Notes: generated by a model not told the origin, from the letters alone. A DNA stretch of 38,301 bases from Sinorhizobium terangae (GCF_009601505.1 NZ_WITC01000060.1:1-38301); one strand, 5' to 3'. Positions 8,299-17,487 are shown, numbered from the stretch's first letter. Numbers and translations are program-made.

Positions 8299-9336
8299 CT
8301 AGACCAAGCCGGCGGCAAAGAGTGCTCTCGCGACAGGCTCGAAGTACTGTGTTGGAACGGCGTCGCCCAGTTTCGTCGTGCGGATGAGCTCACGCGCGAG
8401 GACATCATCATTGACGATGGTGAGACGTAACGCCTGCGCCTCACTAAACATGTGTGAAGCCGCCTCGCCCTCGCTGCGGCAAACTAAGACCGGGACGCCA
8501 GTCTCGCCCCGAACGTAACGCAGTCCGACCAGCTTTTCCCGCCCTCTCAAGATCAACGTGGCGCAATGGACGCCAAGCGGAGACTCGTCCGCCATCTGGC
8601 GGCGGAGGCGACGTTGTTCCCGCTTCACGTCCGGCTGACCTTGCTGGTCCTTCAACTCCCGCTTCACTTCGGTCTTAGTCATGCGCATGTCCCGTAAAAA
8701 CAACCAGCGCTGCACCAGTAGATCGATCAATCCGCCGACCAGAATTGCACCGGCGCCAATCCCGATCAGGAGTTTCGTCTCCGCAAAAACGAGGCCGAAA
8801 CAGGCCGTGCCACAGACCGGCAAATAGACCAAAGTCTTCCACATACCAAGAATGAGGAAGAGAAAGGTTGCGCTGAGGATCGATACCTTAGCGAGGGTCT
8901 TCCCAACCTCGACCAACGAGCGCATAGACGCCATGCGCTTCAGGCCTTGAAAGGGGTGAATTTTCTCAAAACTTGGCTTCGTGGGCTCGAAAGAGAAGAC
9001 TAATCCACCGTTAGCGACAAATCCGGCCAGGATTGCCGCGGCGACAATAGTTGCGAGCATCGGGCCTACAGTCGTCAAGGTGAGTTCGGCCAAGAGCAGC
9101 AGCGCCTGCCGGACCGCGATATTGAAGGGCAGATACTGCAGCTTGTCGGTTAATAATAGCGCTTCATGGCATTTGTCTTCGATTACGCTCGCTCTGAACC
9201 AAAGGTAGCCGAGCCCAGCGCAGTTGCTGGCAGCGCGGGTGAAATCGACGCTGCGCGGAATCTGCCCTTTCTTGCGTGCTTCGCTTAGCTTCCGCGGTGT
9301 GCTCGGGTGGCTCTTCTCTTCGTTCGAATTGCTCAT
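8299..9336 (-). CDS. rhcU: T3SS export-gate switch protein RhcU (YscU/FlhB family)
   Basis: The 345-residue protein is the inner-membrane specificity switch of the T3SS. An N-terminal segment ([21 protein letters not shown]) is the hallmark of the FlhB/YscU family. It is followed by four membrane segments and the conserved PFQGLKRM region (residues 128-135). The cytosolic domain contains [16 protein letters not shown] (223-238). Where the family has NPTH, the self-cleavage site between the two cytosolic halves, this protein has RGRE (264-267) in [15 protein letters not shown]. It therefore probably does not cleave itself at that site. The start overlaps the rhcT stop (ATGA at 9333-9336), so translation is coupled. 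It is the last clear gene of the operon. Confidence 0.95.
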   Translation of the reverse strand: MSNSNEEKSHPSTPRKLSEARKKGQIPRSVDFTRAASNCAGLGYLWFRASVIEDKCHEALLLTDKLQYLPFNIAVRQALLLLAELTLTTVGPMLATIVAAAILAGFVANGGLVFSFEPTKPSFEKIHPFQGLKRMASMRSLVEVGKTLAKVSILSATFLFLILGMWKTLVYLPVCGTACFGLVFAETKLLIGIGAGAILVGGLIDLLVQRWLFLRDMRMTKTEVKRELKDQQGQPDVKREQRRLRRQMADESPLGVHCATLILRGREKLVGLRYVRGETGVPVLVCRSEGEAASHMFSEAQALRLTIVNDDVLARELIRTTKLGDAVPTQYFEPVARALFAAGLV

Positions 9337-10166
9337 CTCAGCAGCTTATTGAACCACTCAAGCGCGCCCTTCGCCCATGTGATCTCCAGTTTCATGCCTT
9401 CGATGAGATAGACAGTGTAGGTGATCATCACCAATGGAAAGCTGATATTCTTGATCGTCGGGGACAGATGATTCGACTTGAATTGTGGCGCAAAGCGCCC
9501 GAGTATCATCACCGCGATATCAACCAGCACTAGGAAGCAGACGACAGGCCCGGAGACTAACAAGGTCGCGTACATAATGTGGTCGAGGAGCCCGAATACC
9601 TCCATTGCCCCTTGCAGCGTCAGGGTGGGTCGGAATCCAAACACGGGCCAAACCAGATAGCTGCCATATAAGCAGCGTATCATAGCCTCCAGACCTCCCG
9701 ATGCTACGAAGATTGTAACCGCAGTGATACCGAGAAAAACTGCCGTCGCGGACGACTGATTGTTGGTCGCGGGGTCGGTCGGAGCGACCGGGCTGGTGAT
9801 CCCACGCTGGGTGTCGATGATCTCACCAGCCGCCTGGAGGCTCCATAGCGGAACTGCGAGCAAAATGCCAAGTAGCACGCCCACAAAAGCCTCCTTGAAG
9901 CCGAACAGCGCTAACTGGATCAGACGTGTTTCGGGACCGAGGGCCCGCAAGCCGTCGCTGATGTGTGCCAAACATGGTAGCCCAAAGGCAACAGCAAGGC
10001 AGCCGCGGATCAGCCCCCCGATCTGAGTCCGCGTGAATACCGGGAGGACCAGCATCATGCCCGCAGGGCGAGCAGCACCAAGACTGGCTGCAACGATGAT
10101 TTCGATGGCCGCCTTGATCAGAATTTGAGACTCGGCGAGTGATGGGGCATGCATGATAAAGATCAC
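9333..10166 (-). CDS. rhcT: T3SS export apparatus protein RhcT (YscT/SpaR/FliR family)
   Basis: This is a 277-residue, strongly hydrophobic protein with about six membrane segments. Family features are [14 protein letters not shown] near the N-terminus, the [14 protein letters not shown] segment, and the C-terminal [18 protein letters not shown]. With RhcR and RhcS it forms the export gate through which substrates pass the inner membrane. It uses a GTG start that overlaps the rhcS stop (GTGA), so the genes are translationally coupled. An internal ATG four codons on is possible but less consistent with the overlap. Confidence 0.95.
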   Translation of the reverse strand: MIFIMHAPSLAESQILIKAAIEIIVAASLGAARPAGMMLVLPVFTRTQIGGLIRGCLAVAFGLPCLAHISDGLRALGPETRLIQLALFGFKEAFVGVLLGILLAVPLWSLQAAGEIIDTQRGITSPVAPTDPATNNQSSATAVFLGITAVTIFVASGGLEAMIRCLYGSYLVWPVFGFRPTLTLQGAMEVFGLLDHIMYATLLVSGPVVCFLVLVDIAVMILGRFAPQFKSNHLSPTIKNISFPLVMITYTVYLIEGMKLEITWAKGALEWFNKLLR

Positions 10167-10438
10167 TCGCCAGGTGTGTTTGCGGGAAACTCCGTAAAGA
10201 TCTGATCCGCTAAGTCTATGAGTGGAGCGGTCAGCACAGGAGCAAACAGACTGATGACCGCGACAATGACCAGAAGCTTTATGGTGAGATGCAAGGTTTC
10301 ATCTTGGATCTGCGTTGCCGCCTGGATGATGCTAATGCTTAGGCCGACAACCATTGCGGCAACGAGTGGCGGCAGAACCCAGATCATGAAAACCACTAAC
10401 GATTGGCTCAAATGGGTGACAATGCTGGCTTCAGTCAC
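10163..10438 (-). CDS. rhcS: T3SS export apparatus protein RhcS (YscS/FliQ family)
   Basis: From the GTG at 10438 the protein is 91 residues, the normal size for this family of two-helix membrane proteins. GGGAGG lies 6 bases before this GTG and the protein begins (M)[14 protein letters not shown] longer frame to 10495 would add residues encoded inside rhcR and has no family support. The two membrane helices are around [19 protein letters not shown] and [14 protein letters not shown], separated by the conserved [12 protein letters not shown] loop. Confidence 0.95.
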   Translation of the reverse strand: MTEASIVTHLSQSLVVFMIWVLPPLVAAMVVGLSISIIQAATQIQDETLHLTIKLLVIVAVISLFAPVLTAPLIDLADQIFTEFPANTPGE

Positions 10439-10440
10439 GC

Positions 10441-11106
10441 TCAACCTCCCGGCGTTGCGTAACTCAACACCAGCCCGTGCATTAATCGCGACCAACCATC
10501 GATGGTTACAAATAGAAAGAGCTTGAAAGGGACAGCAATCACTGTTGGGGAAACCATAGACATGCCCATAGCCATTAAGATTGTCGTTACGATGAGATCG
10601 ATGATGATGAAGGGAAGATAGAGAAGAAAGCCAATCTCGAAGGCGCGCTTGAGTTCTGAAATTAGAAATGCCGGTACGAGAATGACTAAATCATCAGGTG
10701 TGGTCCCGGCACGCACCTCCTCAGGCCATACTTTTTCGGTCGAGGACAGGAAAAGCCGACGCTGATTTTCGTCAGTGAATTTCTTGAGATAATCGCGCAG
10801 CGGCTCCTGTCCCAGTTTAGCGGCTGTCACCCAGTCGTCAAACGATTGATAACGCAAACCGGGATCGGCGACGATTTTATAGGTTTGATCAACAACAGGC
10901 GCGCTAACAAAGACGGTAAGGATCAATGCCGCGGCGTTTAGTACGATGTTGGGCGGTATCGTCTGGGTCCCCAGCGCGTTGCGGACGAGGAACAGAACGA
11001 CTGATATCTTTACGAAGGCCGTGGTTGTGACGACTGCTAACACCAAAAGGCCGAGCCCGGCTGTACCCGCAAAAAGTGCCAGAATTGCGGGTTGAACGTC
11101 AGTCAT
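10441..11106 (-). CDS. rhcR: T3SS export apparatus protein RhcR (YscR/FliP family)
   Basis: From the ATG at 11106 the protein is 221 residues. It starts MTDVQPAILALFAG and overlaps the rhcQ stop by 8 bases (ATGACTGA). The longer frame to 11145 lies within rhcQ and is unlikely. Family features are KISVVLFLVRNALGTQTIPPN near residues 35-55, the periplasmic stretch with DYLKKFTDENQR, and the C-terminal FEIGFLLYLPFIIIDLIV and MGMSMVSP segments. It forms the core ring of the export gate. Confidence 0.96.
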   Translation of the reverse strand: MTDVQPAILALFAGTAGLGLLVLAVVTTTAFVKISVVLFLVRNALGTQTIPPNIVLNAAALILTVFVSAPVVDQTYKIVADPGLRYQSFDDWVTAAKLGQEPLRDYLKKFTDENQRRLFLSSTEKVWPEEVRAGTTPDDLVILVPAFLISELKRAFEIGFLLYLPFIIIDLIVTTILMAMGMSMVSPTVIAVPFKLFLFVTIDGWSRLMHGLVLSYATPGG

Positions 11107-12211
11107 TGCGCGCCAACTTACCGCGGAGTCTGACGCCCAGTTCATCGCCGATGCCTACGATGTCTCCCCGGCCGATACACCGGCCGTTGACAACTATATC
11201 GACGGGACCTTCGATGGGCCGACCAAGCTCGAACACATGCCCTTCCCCGGCAGTCCTGAATTCCCCCAGAGGTATGGTCCAGCGGGCGAATTCAAATACA
11301 AGCGTGATCTCGACGTCGTCGAGATCGGCCTCCGACAGTTCTTGCTCCGATTCGGGTTCTGTCATCATATGCGCATACTCCAGTGAGCACGCTCGGGGGC
11401 GGAATGGCCCCCGAAGGATCAAGTGGTCGCCAGCCAGATCTGCCGGGGCCCATAATTGGCCCACGGACAATGTGATCTCGCCGCGGCTGAACGGTACTAA
11501 ATCTGGCAACAGAGCATCACCGGCACATGCTTTGCGAAGAAGTCCTGCCGGAACGCGAAGCGAGCCGATCTCTCCTGCAACTATGAACGCGATCTCTGTG
11601 GGCAAGTCGCACGGCTGGCGCGGCAACTGGCGAAGCAGCTCGCCGAACACAACGAACGTAGATGGTACCACGCCGTCAAGTGGCGAGAACAGGTACAGAC
11701 GAGCCTTGCCACTGGAAGGCCCGCAGACAATATCGAATTCCAGATAAGGAGCTCGCGTCGTGGCTTCGTGCAAGCCGATAAGTTGCATGTCCCGTTGCAG
11801 CTGCGCTTCTAGTCGCGCGAGCAGCGGCTCGAGTGCAAGCTCAAGAACGAGTAAACCCGTTGGTGCGGACGGCAAGGCAAGACCACTCTGCACCGTTGAC
11901 GCGACCGCATCTACAAGTGCAGGGGAAACCGAAAAAACGATCGCTTCCTCTCCGATGCGCCAAATGCAGTCAAGCATCTGCATGCAGGATTGCTGCTGCC
12001 AGACAAGCCTTTCCATCCGCACCGATAGCGGAGTATCGCCAAGCCAGGTCTGAAAAGCGGTGCGTGGAGCCGCGATCGCGTTGAGCCATCTCACGACGGC
12101 ATGGGACAGAGTTAGTGCTGGCTTGAGTGGAGTGTGTTTATCGACAGGATTCATCAAAGACGGCTCTAAAAACCGGGATCGTCGCATATTAACTGAGCCA
12201 TTTGTCGTCAC
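11099..12211 (-). CDS. rhcQ: T3SS C-ring protein RhcQ (YscQ/SpaO/FliN-like)
   Basis: The 370-residue protein starts in an ATGA overlap with y4yJ. Only the C-terminus is strongly conserved. Residues about 290-365 form a SpoA (surface presentation of antigens) domain, with DVEITLVFEFARWTIPLGEF, then VFELGRPIEGPVDIVVNGR and GDIVGIGDELGVRL. These proteins form the cytosolic sorting platform below the export gate and bind the ATPase complex through NolV and y4yJ. Its place between the ATPase/stalk genes and rhcR is typical. Confidence 0.93.
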   Translation of the reverse strand: MTTNGSVNMRRSRFLEPSLMNPVDKHTPLKPALTLSHAVVRWLNAIAAPRTAFQTWLGDTPLSVRMERLVWQQQSCMQMLDCIWRIGEEAIVFSVSPALVDAVASTVQSGLALPSAPTGLLVLELALEPLLARLEAQLQRDMQLIGLHEATTRAPYLEFDIVCGPSSGKARLYLFSPLDGVVPSTFVVFGELLRQLPRQPCDLPTEIAFIVAGEIGSLRVPAGLLRKACAGDALLPDLVPFSRGEITLSVGQLWAPADLAGDHLILRGPFRPRACSLEYAHMMTEPESEQELSEADLDDVEITLVFEFARWTIPLGEFRTAGEGHVFELGRPIEGPVDIVVNGRCIGRGDIVGIGDELGVRLRGKLARND

Positions 12212-12741
12212 AGGAGCTGGCCCAACGCTTGAACGAGCGAGGCTCTCCCATGCCGAAGCAGCACCTCATCGTCCGCCTCTATCTCGGCAGCGGCGTCCGA
12301 ATGGATATCGATGGCACGTTTTAGCTCGTGCTCGATTCGTTGCCATTTGTGCTTTGCCGCCGAACATCGCACCCACTGGTTCCTCGCCTCAGATGCCGCT
12401 GTTTCGGCTTGTTCTCGAACTTTGCGCGCGTCTTCAAGCGATTGGCGTCTTCGGATGACCCCAGCCGCATGCCGCTCAATTAGAAGGTGGTATCGGTCGA
12501 GTGCTGCGATGGACAAGCTATCAAACGATACTAGCTCTCGATGAAGCTCCATGTGGACCCTTGCGCAGTCCTGCTGTGCTATTGCAAGCTCCCGAGAAGC
12601 ATGTCGTGCGGCTGAGGAGGCGATCTTGCGCTTGGCTTCCATCTTGGACAGTTCACCAAGAGCACTACGCTCTCGCATATCTCGCAAAAGCCGTAATCTT
12701 GAAATGTCAACGCTTTTCACTCGGTCAGACGCGACATCCAT
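12208..12741 (-). CDS. T3SS stalk protein Y4yJ (YscO/FliJ-like)
   Basis: The 177-residue protein is highly charged and almost wholly helical, with long coiled-coil stretches (ELSKMEAKRKIASSAARH, HELKRAIDIHSDAAAEIE). That is the character of YscO/FliJ stalk proteins that sit in the ATPase hexamer. It starts inside rhcN, overlapping it by 25 bp, and ends in the ATGA overlap with rhcQ. The sequence is poorly conserved in this family, so the call rests mainly on operon position, size and coiled-coil form (y4yJ in strain NGR234). Confidence 0.85.
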   Translation of the reverse strand: MDVASDRVKSVDISRLRLLRDMRERSALGELSKMEAKRKIASSAARHASRELAIAQQDCARVHMELHRELVSFDSLSIAALDRYHLLIERHAAGVIRRRQSLEDARKVREQAETAASEARNQWVRCSAAKHKWQRIEHELKRAIDIHSDAAAEIEADDEVLLRHGRASLVQALGQLL

Positions 12742-14069
12742 GCGATGGTCTCCTCAAAATCGAAGGCCTCGTCTTGGCCTTGGCGCAAAAATTCCCGCAG
12801 GTCGTCAATCGACGCGATAGCCCGGTCGGTAAGCGGATCGTTGCCTTCCTCGTACTCGCCGACCTTGAGCAAAAACTCCGCCTCTGAATAGCGTGAGAGG
12901 AGATTACGGAAGAAGGATGCTGCCTTGCGATGTCTCACAGTTGCGACCGCATCCATCACACGGCTGCGGCTCTGCAGCACATCGATAGCGGGGAAATCCG
13001 ATCGCGCCGCGATAGCGCTCGAGAGGACGACATGGCCATCGAGAATTCCGCGCGATTCCTCGGCGATTGGATCCCCCGTCCCGTCACCCTCCACAAGCAC
13101 CGTGTAGAAGGCCGTGATGGAGCCATGCTCACCCATGCCGGCGCGCTCCAACAGGCCTGGCAGCATGGCAAAAACTGAAGGCGGAAAGCCTCGCCGGGTC
13201 GGCGGCTCGCCGGCAGCAAGGCCTATCTCGCGCATGGCGCGGCAAAAGCGCGTCAACGAATCGACCATAAGAACGACGCGTAGCCCTTGTTCGCGAAAGT
13301 ATTCGGCGAGCGCGGTCGCCATATGTGCGCATTGTGCCCGCTCCATCGCGGAGCGGTCGGATGTTTCAACGACAACGACCGTACGGCGGAGAGCCACTTC
13401 CCCAAGATGTCGTTCGATGAATTCACGCACTTCACGCCCGCGTTCGCCTATGAGCGCTACTATGGTAACGTCGGCGGCCGCGCCTTTTACGATCTGTGAC
13501 AATAATGTCGACTTGCCGCAACCAGGCTCGCCATAAATCCCAATCCTCTGGCCCTCGCCGCAAGTCAGGAGACCATCCAAGACACGCACCCCGACCGGAA
13601 ATGGCCGCTCGATGATGCGCCTTGTCATTGGGTTGGGCGCACTGCCGCGTAGCGGACGAGTTTCGGCGGTATTGACTACGCCTTTGCCGTCAATAGGACG
13701 GCCGAAGCTGTCGATCACCCGGCCAAGCAAATCGGGACCGACTGGCACTTCATGCATTCGTCCGGTGGCCACGACTTCTGCGCGACTGGACAGGCCCACC
13801 AAGTCACCGATCGGTGTGAGCAAAACGGTATTTTCCAACAGACCGATCACCTCGGCCTGGAGCGACCACCCTGTGCGCGGATCCTGCAACAGACAAAGTT
13901 CCCCGATGCGACTGTGTGGCAAAACGGCATGGAGCAGCGTACCGACAGCCCGCGTGATCCGTCCACGCACTACACGCGTGTCGATCTGCTTTGCTGTAGA
14001 TCGCAGCGACGAGAGCGCCGGATCAAGAGCTGTGCCTGCGGTTGGATCACTATGCTTTGATATGGTCAC
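12717..14069 (-). CDS. rhcN: T3SS ATPase RhcN (YscN/FliI family)
   Basis: The 450-residue protein is the hexameric ATPase that strips chaperones from effectors and feeds them to the export gate. The Walker A motif GEPGCGKST is at residues 180-188. The catalytic-Glu region ALIGERGREVREF is near 206-217, and the Walker B strand VVLMVD ends at Asp270, followed by SLTRFCRAMREIGLAAGEPP. The C-terminal helical domain contains SRSRVMDAVATVRHR. All motifs are intact. It overlaps nolV by ATGA at its start. Confidence 0.98.
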   Translation of the reverse strand: MTISKHSDPTAGTALDPALSSLRSTAKQIDTRVVRGRITRAVGTLLHAVLPHSRIGELCLLQDPRTGWSLQAEVIGLLENTVLLTPIGDLVGLSSRAEVVATGRMHEVPVGPDLLGRVIDSFGRPIDGKGVVNTAETRPLRGSAPNPMTRRIIERPFPVGVRVLDGLLTCGEGQRIGIYGEPGCGKSTLLSQIVKGAAADVTIVALIGERGREVREFIERHLGEVALRRTVVVVETSDRSAMERAQCAHMATALAEYFREQGLRVVLMVDSLTRFCRAMREIGLAAGEPPTRRGFPPSVFAMLPGLLERAGMGEHGSITAFYTVLVEGDGTGDPIAEESRGILDGHVVLSSAIAARSDFPAIDVLQSRSRVMDAVATVRHRKAASFFRNLLSRYSEAEFLLKVGEYEEGNDPLTDRAIASIDDLREFLRQGQDEAFDFEETIAWMSRLTE

Positions 14070-14680
14070 AGTATCTCTTCTTCAGAACGCAACCCAAAGC
14101 CGAGGCGCAGCGCACGCAGCTGCGCCTCAATTCCCAGATCGACATTGCCGTACTCGGTCCATAGCACGCACTGCTGAGCCGACAATGCCGGATCCGGATT
14201 AATCCGAACGCTCGGCCGTCCGTCCCGTCCGTCGCATTCAGCGAACTCGCGCGTGAGGGCATCGACTTGCGTGGGACACACATGAAGGCAAATTTCAGCG
14301 GCGCCATATGTCCGCTCGAGTGCATGCTGAACAGTCCTCACCAATAGCTCGCCCGGATCGAAAGCGCCGAGAAGATCGCTTACGATCTCTATCACAAGCT
14401 GTGGCAGCTCTTGCTCCAGAACCATCTTTCGCCGTGCCACTTCGGAAGCTGCCCGTGCAATCAGCCGTGCCATCTCCTCGCCACCGGCATTGAAGCCTTC
14501 TGTATGCCCGCGCGCCCGCTCCTTCTGAAAAGCCGCGCGCGCGCAGCTGCGAACCCGTTGCCGATACCGTTCCACCGCGGCACGCGCCTGTTCGGCATTG
14601 TGCCAGATTGCGAGTTCATTCGCCGGTATCAGTGGCCCAACTGGGCGCAGCTGCGGCGCGACCGGATCATCGACTGTCAT
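14066..14680 (-). CDS. nolV: T3SS stator protein NolV (RhcL; YscL/FliH family)
   Basis: The 204-residue protein has the FliH/YscL build. A helical N-terminal half (HNAEQARAAVERYRQRVR, QKERARGHTEGFNAGGEE) leads into a C-terminal domain with VIEIVSDLLGAFDPGELLVR and a terminal segment near CVLWTEYGNVDLGIEAQL. Such proteins link the ATPase to the C-ring and regulate it. It overlaps nolU and rhcN by ATGA at both ends. Its size is close to that of NolV in strain NGR234. Confidence 0.94.
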   Translation of the reverse strand: MTVDDPVAPQLRPVGPLIPANELAIWHNAEQARAAVERYRQRVRSCARAAFQKERARGHTEGFNAGGEEMARLIARAASEVARRKMVLEQELPQLVIEIVSDLLGAFDPGELLVRTVQHALERTYGAAEICLHVCPTQVDALTREFAECDGRDGRPSVRINPDPALSAQQCVLWTEYGNVDLGIEAQLRALRLGFGLRSEEEIL

Positions 14681-15309
14681 ATCGCAGGCATCTCCGTCAC
14701 TAAATGGGCCAACACCAGCGAAAACAATTGGCCTGCGGCATTGCGGTGCTCGGCTGCTGGATGCTCGGCGGCGGTTCCGGCAGGCAGGCGCAGAAGCACG
14801 CGGTTTCGGTCGAGGACCGAGCTGTCATCAAGCCAAGCGCCAAGACAGGCATATCCATCGTGTTCAATTCGATGAGCGAGCTTTTGCGGGTCGGCGATTG
14901 GTCTGGTTGCGATCGCATGCGGTAGATTCCGAATACCAAACGCGTGCGCCTCAGCGCCAATACGTCCAATCAGAGCGACGAGGTCAGGTTTTGAAATCAT
15001 CCTCAGCAACGAGCGGGCATGCCAGATACCGCCGGCGAGCAGAGCAGCTCGACCGGGATCATGTCCGCGCAGAAGATCTGGCCCCCAGCCGTGTTCGTCG
15101 AAGTCCATTTGGTTGTCGAGCAGCAATTCTGCGATCCGTGACTGCAACCTGGGACTTTTCTGTAACCTTGCAACTGTGGCCGCCGATAACTGCGTGTCAA
15201 GTCGTGCGGCAAGACGAGTCGGATGGGTCGCAGTAACGAGCTCGCTTAGATCCCTGGGGGATAAATTGAACGAACGACGAGGTTCGGCGGCTTGGGTCAT
15301 TCTCAACAT
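14677..15309 (-). CDS. nolU: T3SS accessory protein NolU (RhcK; YscK-like)
   Basis: From the ATG at 15309 (AGGTG 5 bases before) the protein is 210 residues, MLRMTQAAEPRRSFNLSP onward, close to the length I recall for NolU. Longer starts at GTG 15369 or TTG 15372 also have a G-rich sequence upstream and cannot be excluded. The body contains LLDNQMDFDEHGWGPDLLRG and ARSLLRMISKPDLVALIGRIG, fitting the YscK/SctK family of sorting-platform adaptors. It lies between rhcJ and nolV and overlaps nolV by ATGA. Identity rests on gene order and weak family likeness. Confidence 0.88.
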   Translation of the reverse strand: MLRMTQAAEPRRSFNLSPRDLSELVTATHPTRLAARLDTQLSAATVARLQKSPRLQSRIAELLLDNQMDFDEHGWGPDLLRGHDPGRAALLAGGIWHARSLLRMISKPDLVALIGRIGAEAHAFGIRNLPHAIATRPIADPQKLAHRIEHDGYACLGAWLDDSSVLDRNRVLLRLPAGTAAEHPAAEHRNAAGQLFSLVLAHLVTEMPAI

Positions 15310-15381
15310 GAAACACCTATGCGTCATCGTCGATGACATTCTTATAGCTGGCGTTGGTGGCCGACACACCAAAGCGCCCCC

Positions 15382-16161
15382 TCAGATCTTGGCAACGTCG
15401 CGCGATCGCTGCCTGCGCAGACGCATGAGAGTACTTGCCAAGAGATGGCAGAGCAGCGCGAATATAGCCCCGCAGGAAATCAACGCGATCGCCATACGTG
15501 GCGCTGGGTACTTGGATGCCTGATGCAAAACCGTCGGCGGTGCGGACCGCTTCTCAAATGCTCGTTTCTCGACCGGCACCAAAACCACCTCTACCTTGTC
15601 GTAAGATAAGCCTTCGATGCTGTTTGCGACGAGCATTTTTATCTGCGGCAGCAGAACCGAGAGATCTGCATCGGCGTCGTGCCGAATAAAAACCGAGGCC
15701 GAGGATGGCGTGACGCCTCCTTGCAACAGATCGTTCTTCGGCAGGACAACATGGACACGTACAGAAAGGACGCCATCGATGTCGCTGATTGTACGTGAGA
15801 GTTCTTCGCTCATCGCATAGACATAACGGGCACGTTCCTCAGTCGGGGAAGCAATCAGGCCGGATCCCGTGAATATCTCACCAAGGTTCTTGAATGACTG
15901 GCGCGGAAGCCCCTTCGCCTTCAAAAGGTCTATTGAGAAGGCGCGCTGATTTTCTTCTACTTGGATCGTGCTGGTTCCATCCTTGGCAGCAACACGGACC
16001 GCATCGACCCCGTTGTCGATGAGGAGCGCGAGCATCTCGTTCGCCTCGCGCTCTTGCAGTTTCGTGTAGAGATCGGCCTTGCAACCACTCAACGCCAAGA
16101 GAAGCGCCAGCACAGCCAGATGGCGGCTAAACATGATTTCGCCACGGGCTGGACCAATCAT
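15382..16161 (-). CDS. rhcJ: T3SS inner-ring lipoprotein RhcJ/NolT (YscJ family)
   Basis: The 259-residue protein has a lipoprotein signal ending LLLALSGC (acylated Cys27). Then comes the YscJ core: DLYTKLQEREANEMLALLID, QSFKNLGEIFTGSGLIASP, ELSRTISDIDGVLSVRVHVVLP and ASVFIRHDADADLSVLLPQIK. A C-terminal membrane helix (MAIALISCGAIFALLCHLLA) follows. It forms the periplasmic part of the inner-membrane ring. The start at 16161 has AAGGAT about 10 bases upstream; an ATG at 16134 is also possible. It follows nopB by about 10 bp. Confidence 0.96.
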   Translation of the reverse strand: MIGPARGEIMFSRHLAVLALLLALSGCKADLYTKLQEREANEMLALLIDNGVDAVRVAAKDGTSTIQVEENQRAFSIDLLKAKGLPRQSFKNLGEIFTGSGLIASPTEERARYVYAMSEELSRTISDIDGVLSVRVHVVLPKNDLLQGGVTPSSASVFIRHDADADLSVLLPQIKMLVANSIEGLSYDKVEVVLVPVEKRAFEKRSAPPTVLHQASKYPAPRMAIALISCGAIFALLCHLLASTLMRLRRQRSRDVAKI

Positions 16162-16170
16162 GCGCTTCGT

Positions 16171-16599
16171 TCATCCTTCTTTTATTAATTTATTCACAGA
16201 TGAGGTGAGGCTGCTGATACTCTTAGTGACCAGCGAAACCTGAGTAGCGCCATTGTAAGCCTCCCGCAGACTGGCAATCATCGCTTCGAAGTCATGTTGT
16301 GCTTGCGGAGTCCCCCTTTGGTCGAACGAGGCAGGAGTAACCGCACTACTTCGATAGACCGAAGAAAGCGCCTCGACCACACGGTCGCTCGGCGAGCTCA
16401 TCTGCGCATTAGCGCGCGGAACCTCCACATCCGGGCGAAATGACGCGGCCTCCGCTGTCACCGGCGTGTCGTTTCTTATTGATGCAGCGGCCTCCACTAG
16501 ACTGCGCTGAAACTGAGCCTGCCCATCGCACCCTGACGAGGATCCAGCTCTGGACAGACAGTCGGTCAGATGGGCAGGAATCGACGTGATACTTAACAT
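16171..16599 (-). CDS. nopB: T3SS pilus-associated protein NopB (NolB)
   Basis: The 142-residue protein is Ser/Ala-rich and mostly helical. Its C-terminal half reads VEALSSVYRSSAVTPASFDQ and HDFEAMIASLREAYNGATQVSL, with VTKSISSLTSSVNKLIKEG at the end. NopB of rhizobia is secreted and forms part of the extracellular T3SS pilus. It is the first gene of the minus-strand secretion operon, about 75 bp downstream of a strong tts box, and is divergent to nolW. This is the expected nolW-nolB arrangement. It is slightly shorter than the NGR234 protein. Confidence 0.9.
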   Translation of the reverse strand: MLSITSIPAHLTDCLSRAGSSSGCDGQAQFQRSLVEAAASIRNDTPVTAEAASFRPDVEVPRANAQMSSPSDRVVEALSSVYRSSAVTPASFDQRGTPQAQHDFEAMIASLREAYNGATQVSLVTKSISSLTSSVNKLIKEG

Positions 16600-16671
16600 A
16601 ATGGAAGAACTCGCTAGGTCTGTCTGACGTGTGATATGCCAGCCCCGTTTATCACCCCTAATCAGGTCGAT

Positions 16672-16703
16672 ACCGTAGGGAGACGAACTTACGATAAGCT
16701 GAC
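16672..16703 (-). promoter_or_regulatory. tts box of the nopB-rhcU operon
   Basis: On the minus strand GTCAGCTTATCGTAAG is followed by CCCTACGG at the correct spacing, one of the best matches in the window. It lies about 75-100 bp before the nopB start. It falls within the upstream extension of the nolW frame, which argues that nolW starts further in, at 16801. Confidence 0.85.
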
Positions 16704-16800
16704 GAAGCGGCTATCGGGCCGTCATTTTAAGGCCACGTTCGGAATCGTTAGTTCGCCGCAAGAATTTCAGCCCTTGATTCTTCAAAACGAGATACCGGCA

Positions 16801-17487
16801 ATGATCATCCAACGCACCATCCCGCACGCATTGAAGACACTTGTCTATGCCGCGGTTTTTCTCACCACGGGGATCGACATGACGCTCGGCGCGCCTTTAC
16901 CGCTGCCCTCAACACCTTATAGGTATACTGTTCTGGATCAGGAACTCTCTGACGCGCTGCAGGAATTCGGAGACAACCTCAATATCAGGGTTAATGTCAG
17001 CGCCGAGGTGAAGGGGCGGATTCGCGGTCGCATGCCGGATTTACCGGCGGGCGAGTTTCTCGACCGCTTGACCGCGCTTTACGATCTCCAATGGTACTAT
17101 GATGGACTTGTACTCTACGTTTCTGCCGCAAAAGAAGCACAAACTCGTATGCTTGCGTTGCCTACACGCCGCTTCGATGCATTCGAGGCGACCCTCGATG
17201 CGCTTAATATTTCCGACGAGCGCTATCTCGTGAAACCGGCAAACGGGATTGTCATGGTTTCCGGCCCGCCGCGGTTCGTCGCGCTCGTCGAACAGACGTT
17301 TGACGGCGTTGTGGCAGAGGCGGAAGCGAAGCCTCATGCCACCAAGATGCCGCCAGAATCGGTGCTGCAATTGTTTCGGGGCTCCTCGGCCATGATCGTT
17401 CGCAATGGACGACCGGAAGGCAATTATTCGTCTGACATACCGCCTCAGGGCAGCACTGTCCGCGAGCCTGAGTTGAATCCGAGATGA
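16801..17487 (+). CDS. nolW: T3SS secretin N-terminal protein NolW (RhcC1)
   Basis: From the ATG at 16801 the protein is 228 residues. It begins with a signal peptide (MIIQRTIPHALKTLVYAAVF, then LTTGIDMTLGAPLP). An upstream ATG at 16636 would add 55 residues without signal character and across the tts box of nopB. After the signal come the N0 and N1 domains of secretins: TVLDQELSDALQEFGDNLNI, GEFLDRLTALYDLQWYYDG and PRFVALVEQTFDGVV. The pore-forming C-terminal domain is absent; it is carried by RhcC2. This split secretin is a known feature of rhizobial T3SS. I see no good tts box directly before it on the plus strand. Confidence 0.93.
   Translation: MIIQRTIPHALKTLVYAAVFLTTGIDMTLGAPLPLPSTPYRYTVLDQELSDALQEFGDNLNIRVNVSAEVKGRIRGRMPDLPAGEFLDRLTALYDLQWYYDGLVLYVSAAKEAQTRMLALPTRRFDAFEATLDALNISDERYLVKPANGIVMVSGPPRFVALVEQTFDGVVAEAEAKPHATKMPPESVLQLFRGSSAMIVRNGRPEGNYSSDIPPQGSTVREPELNPR

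Noticed and set aside
11076..11747. Plus-strand frame of 223 residues opposite rhcQ
   Set aside because: Ser/Arg/Pro-rich shadow; rhcQ on the other strand has a SpoA domain and overlaps its neighbours as in an operon.
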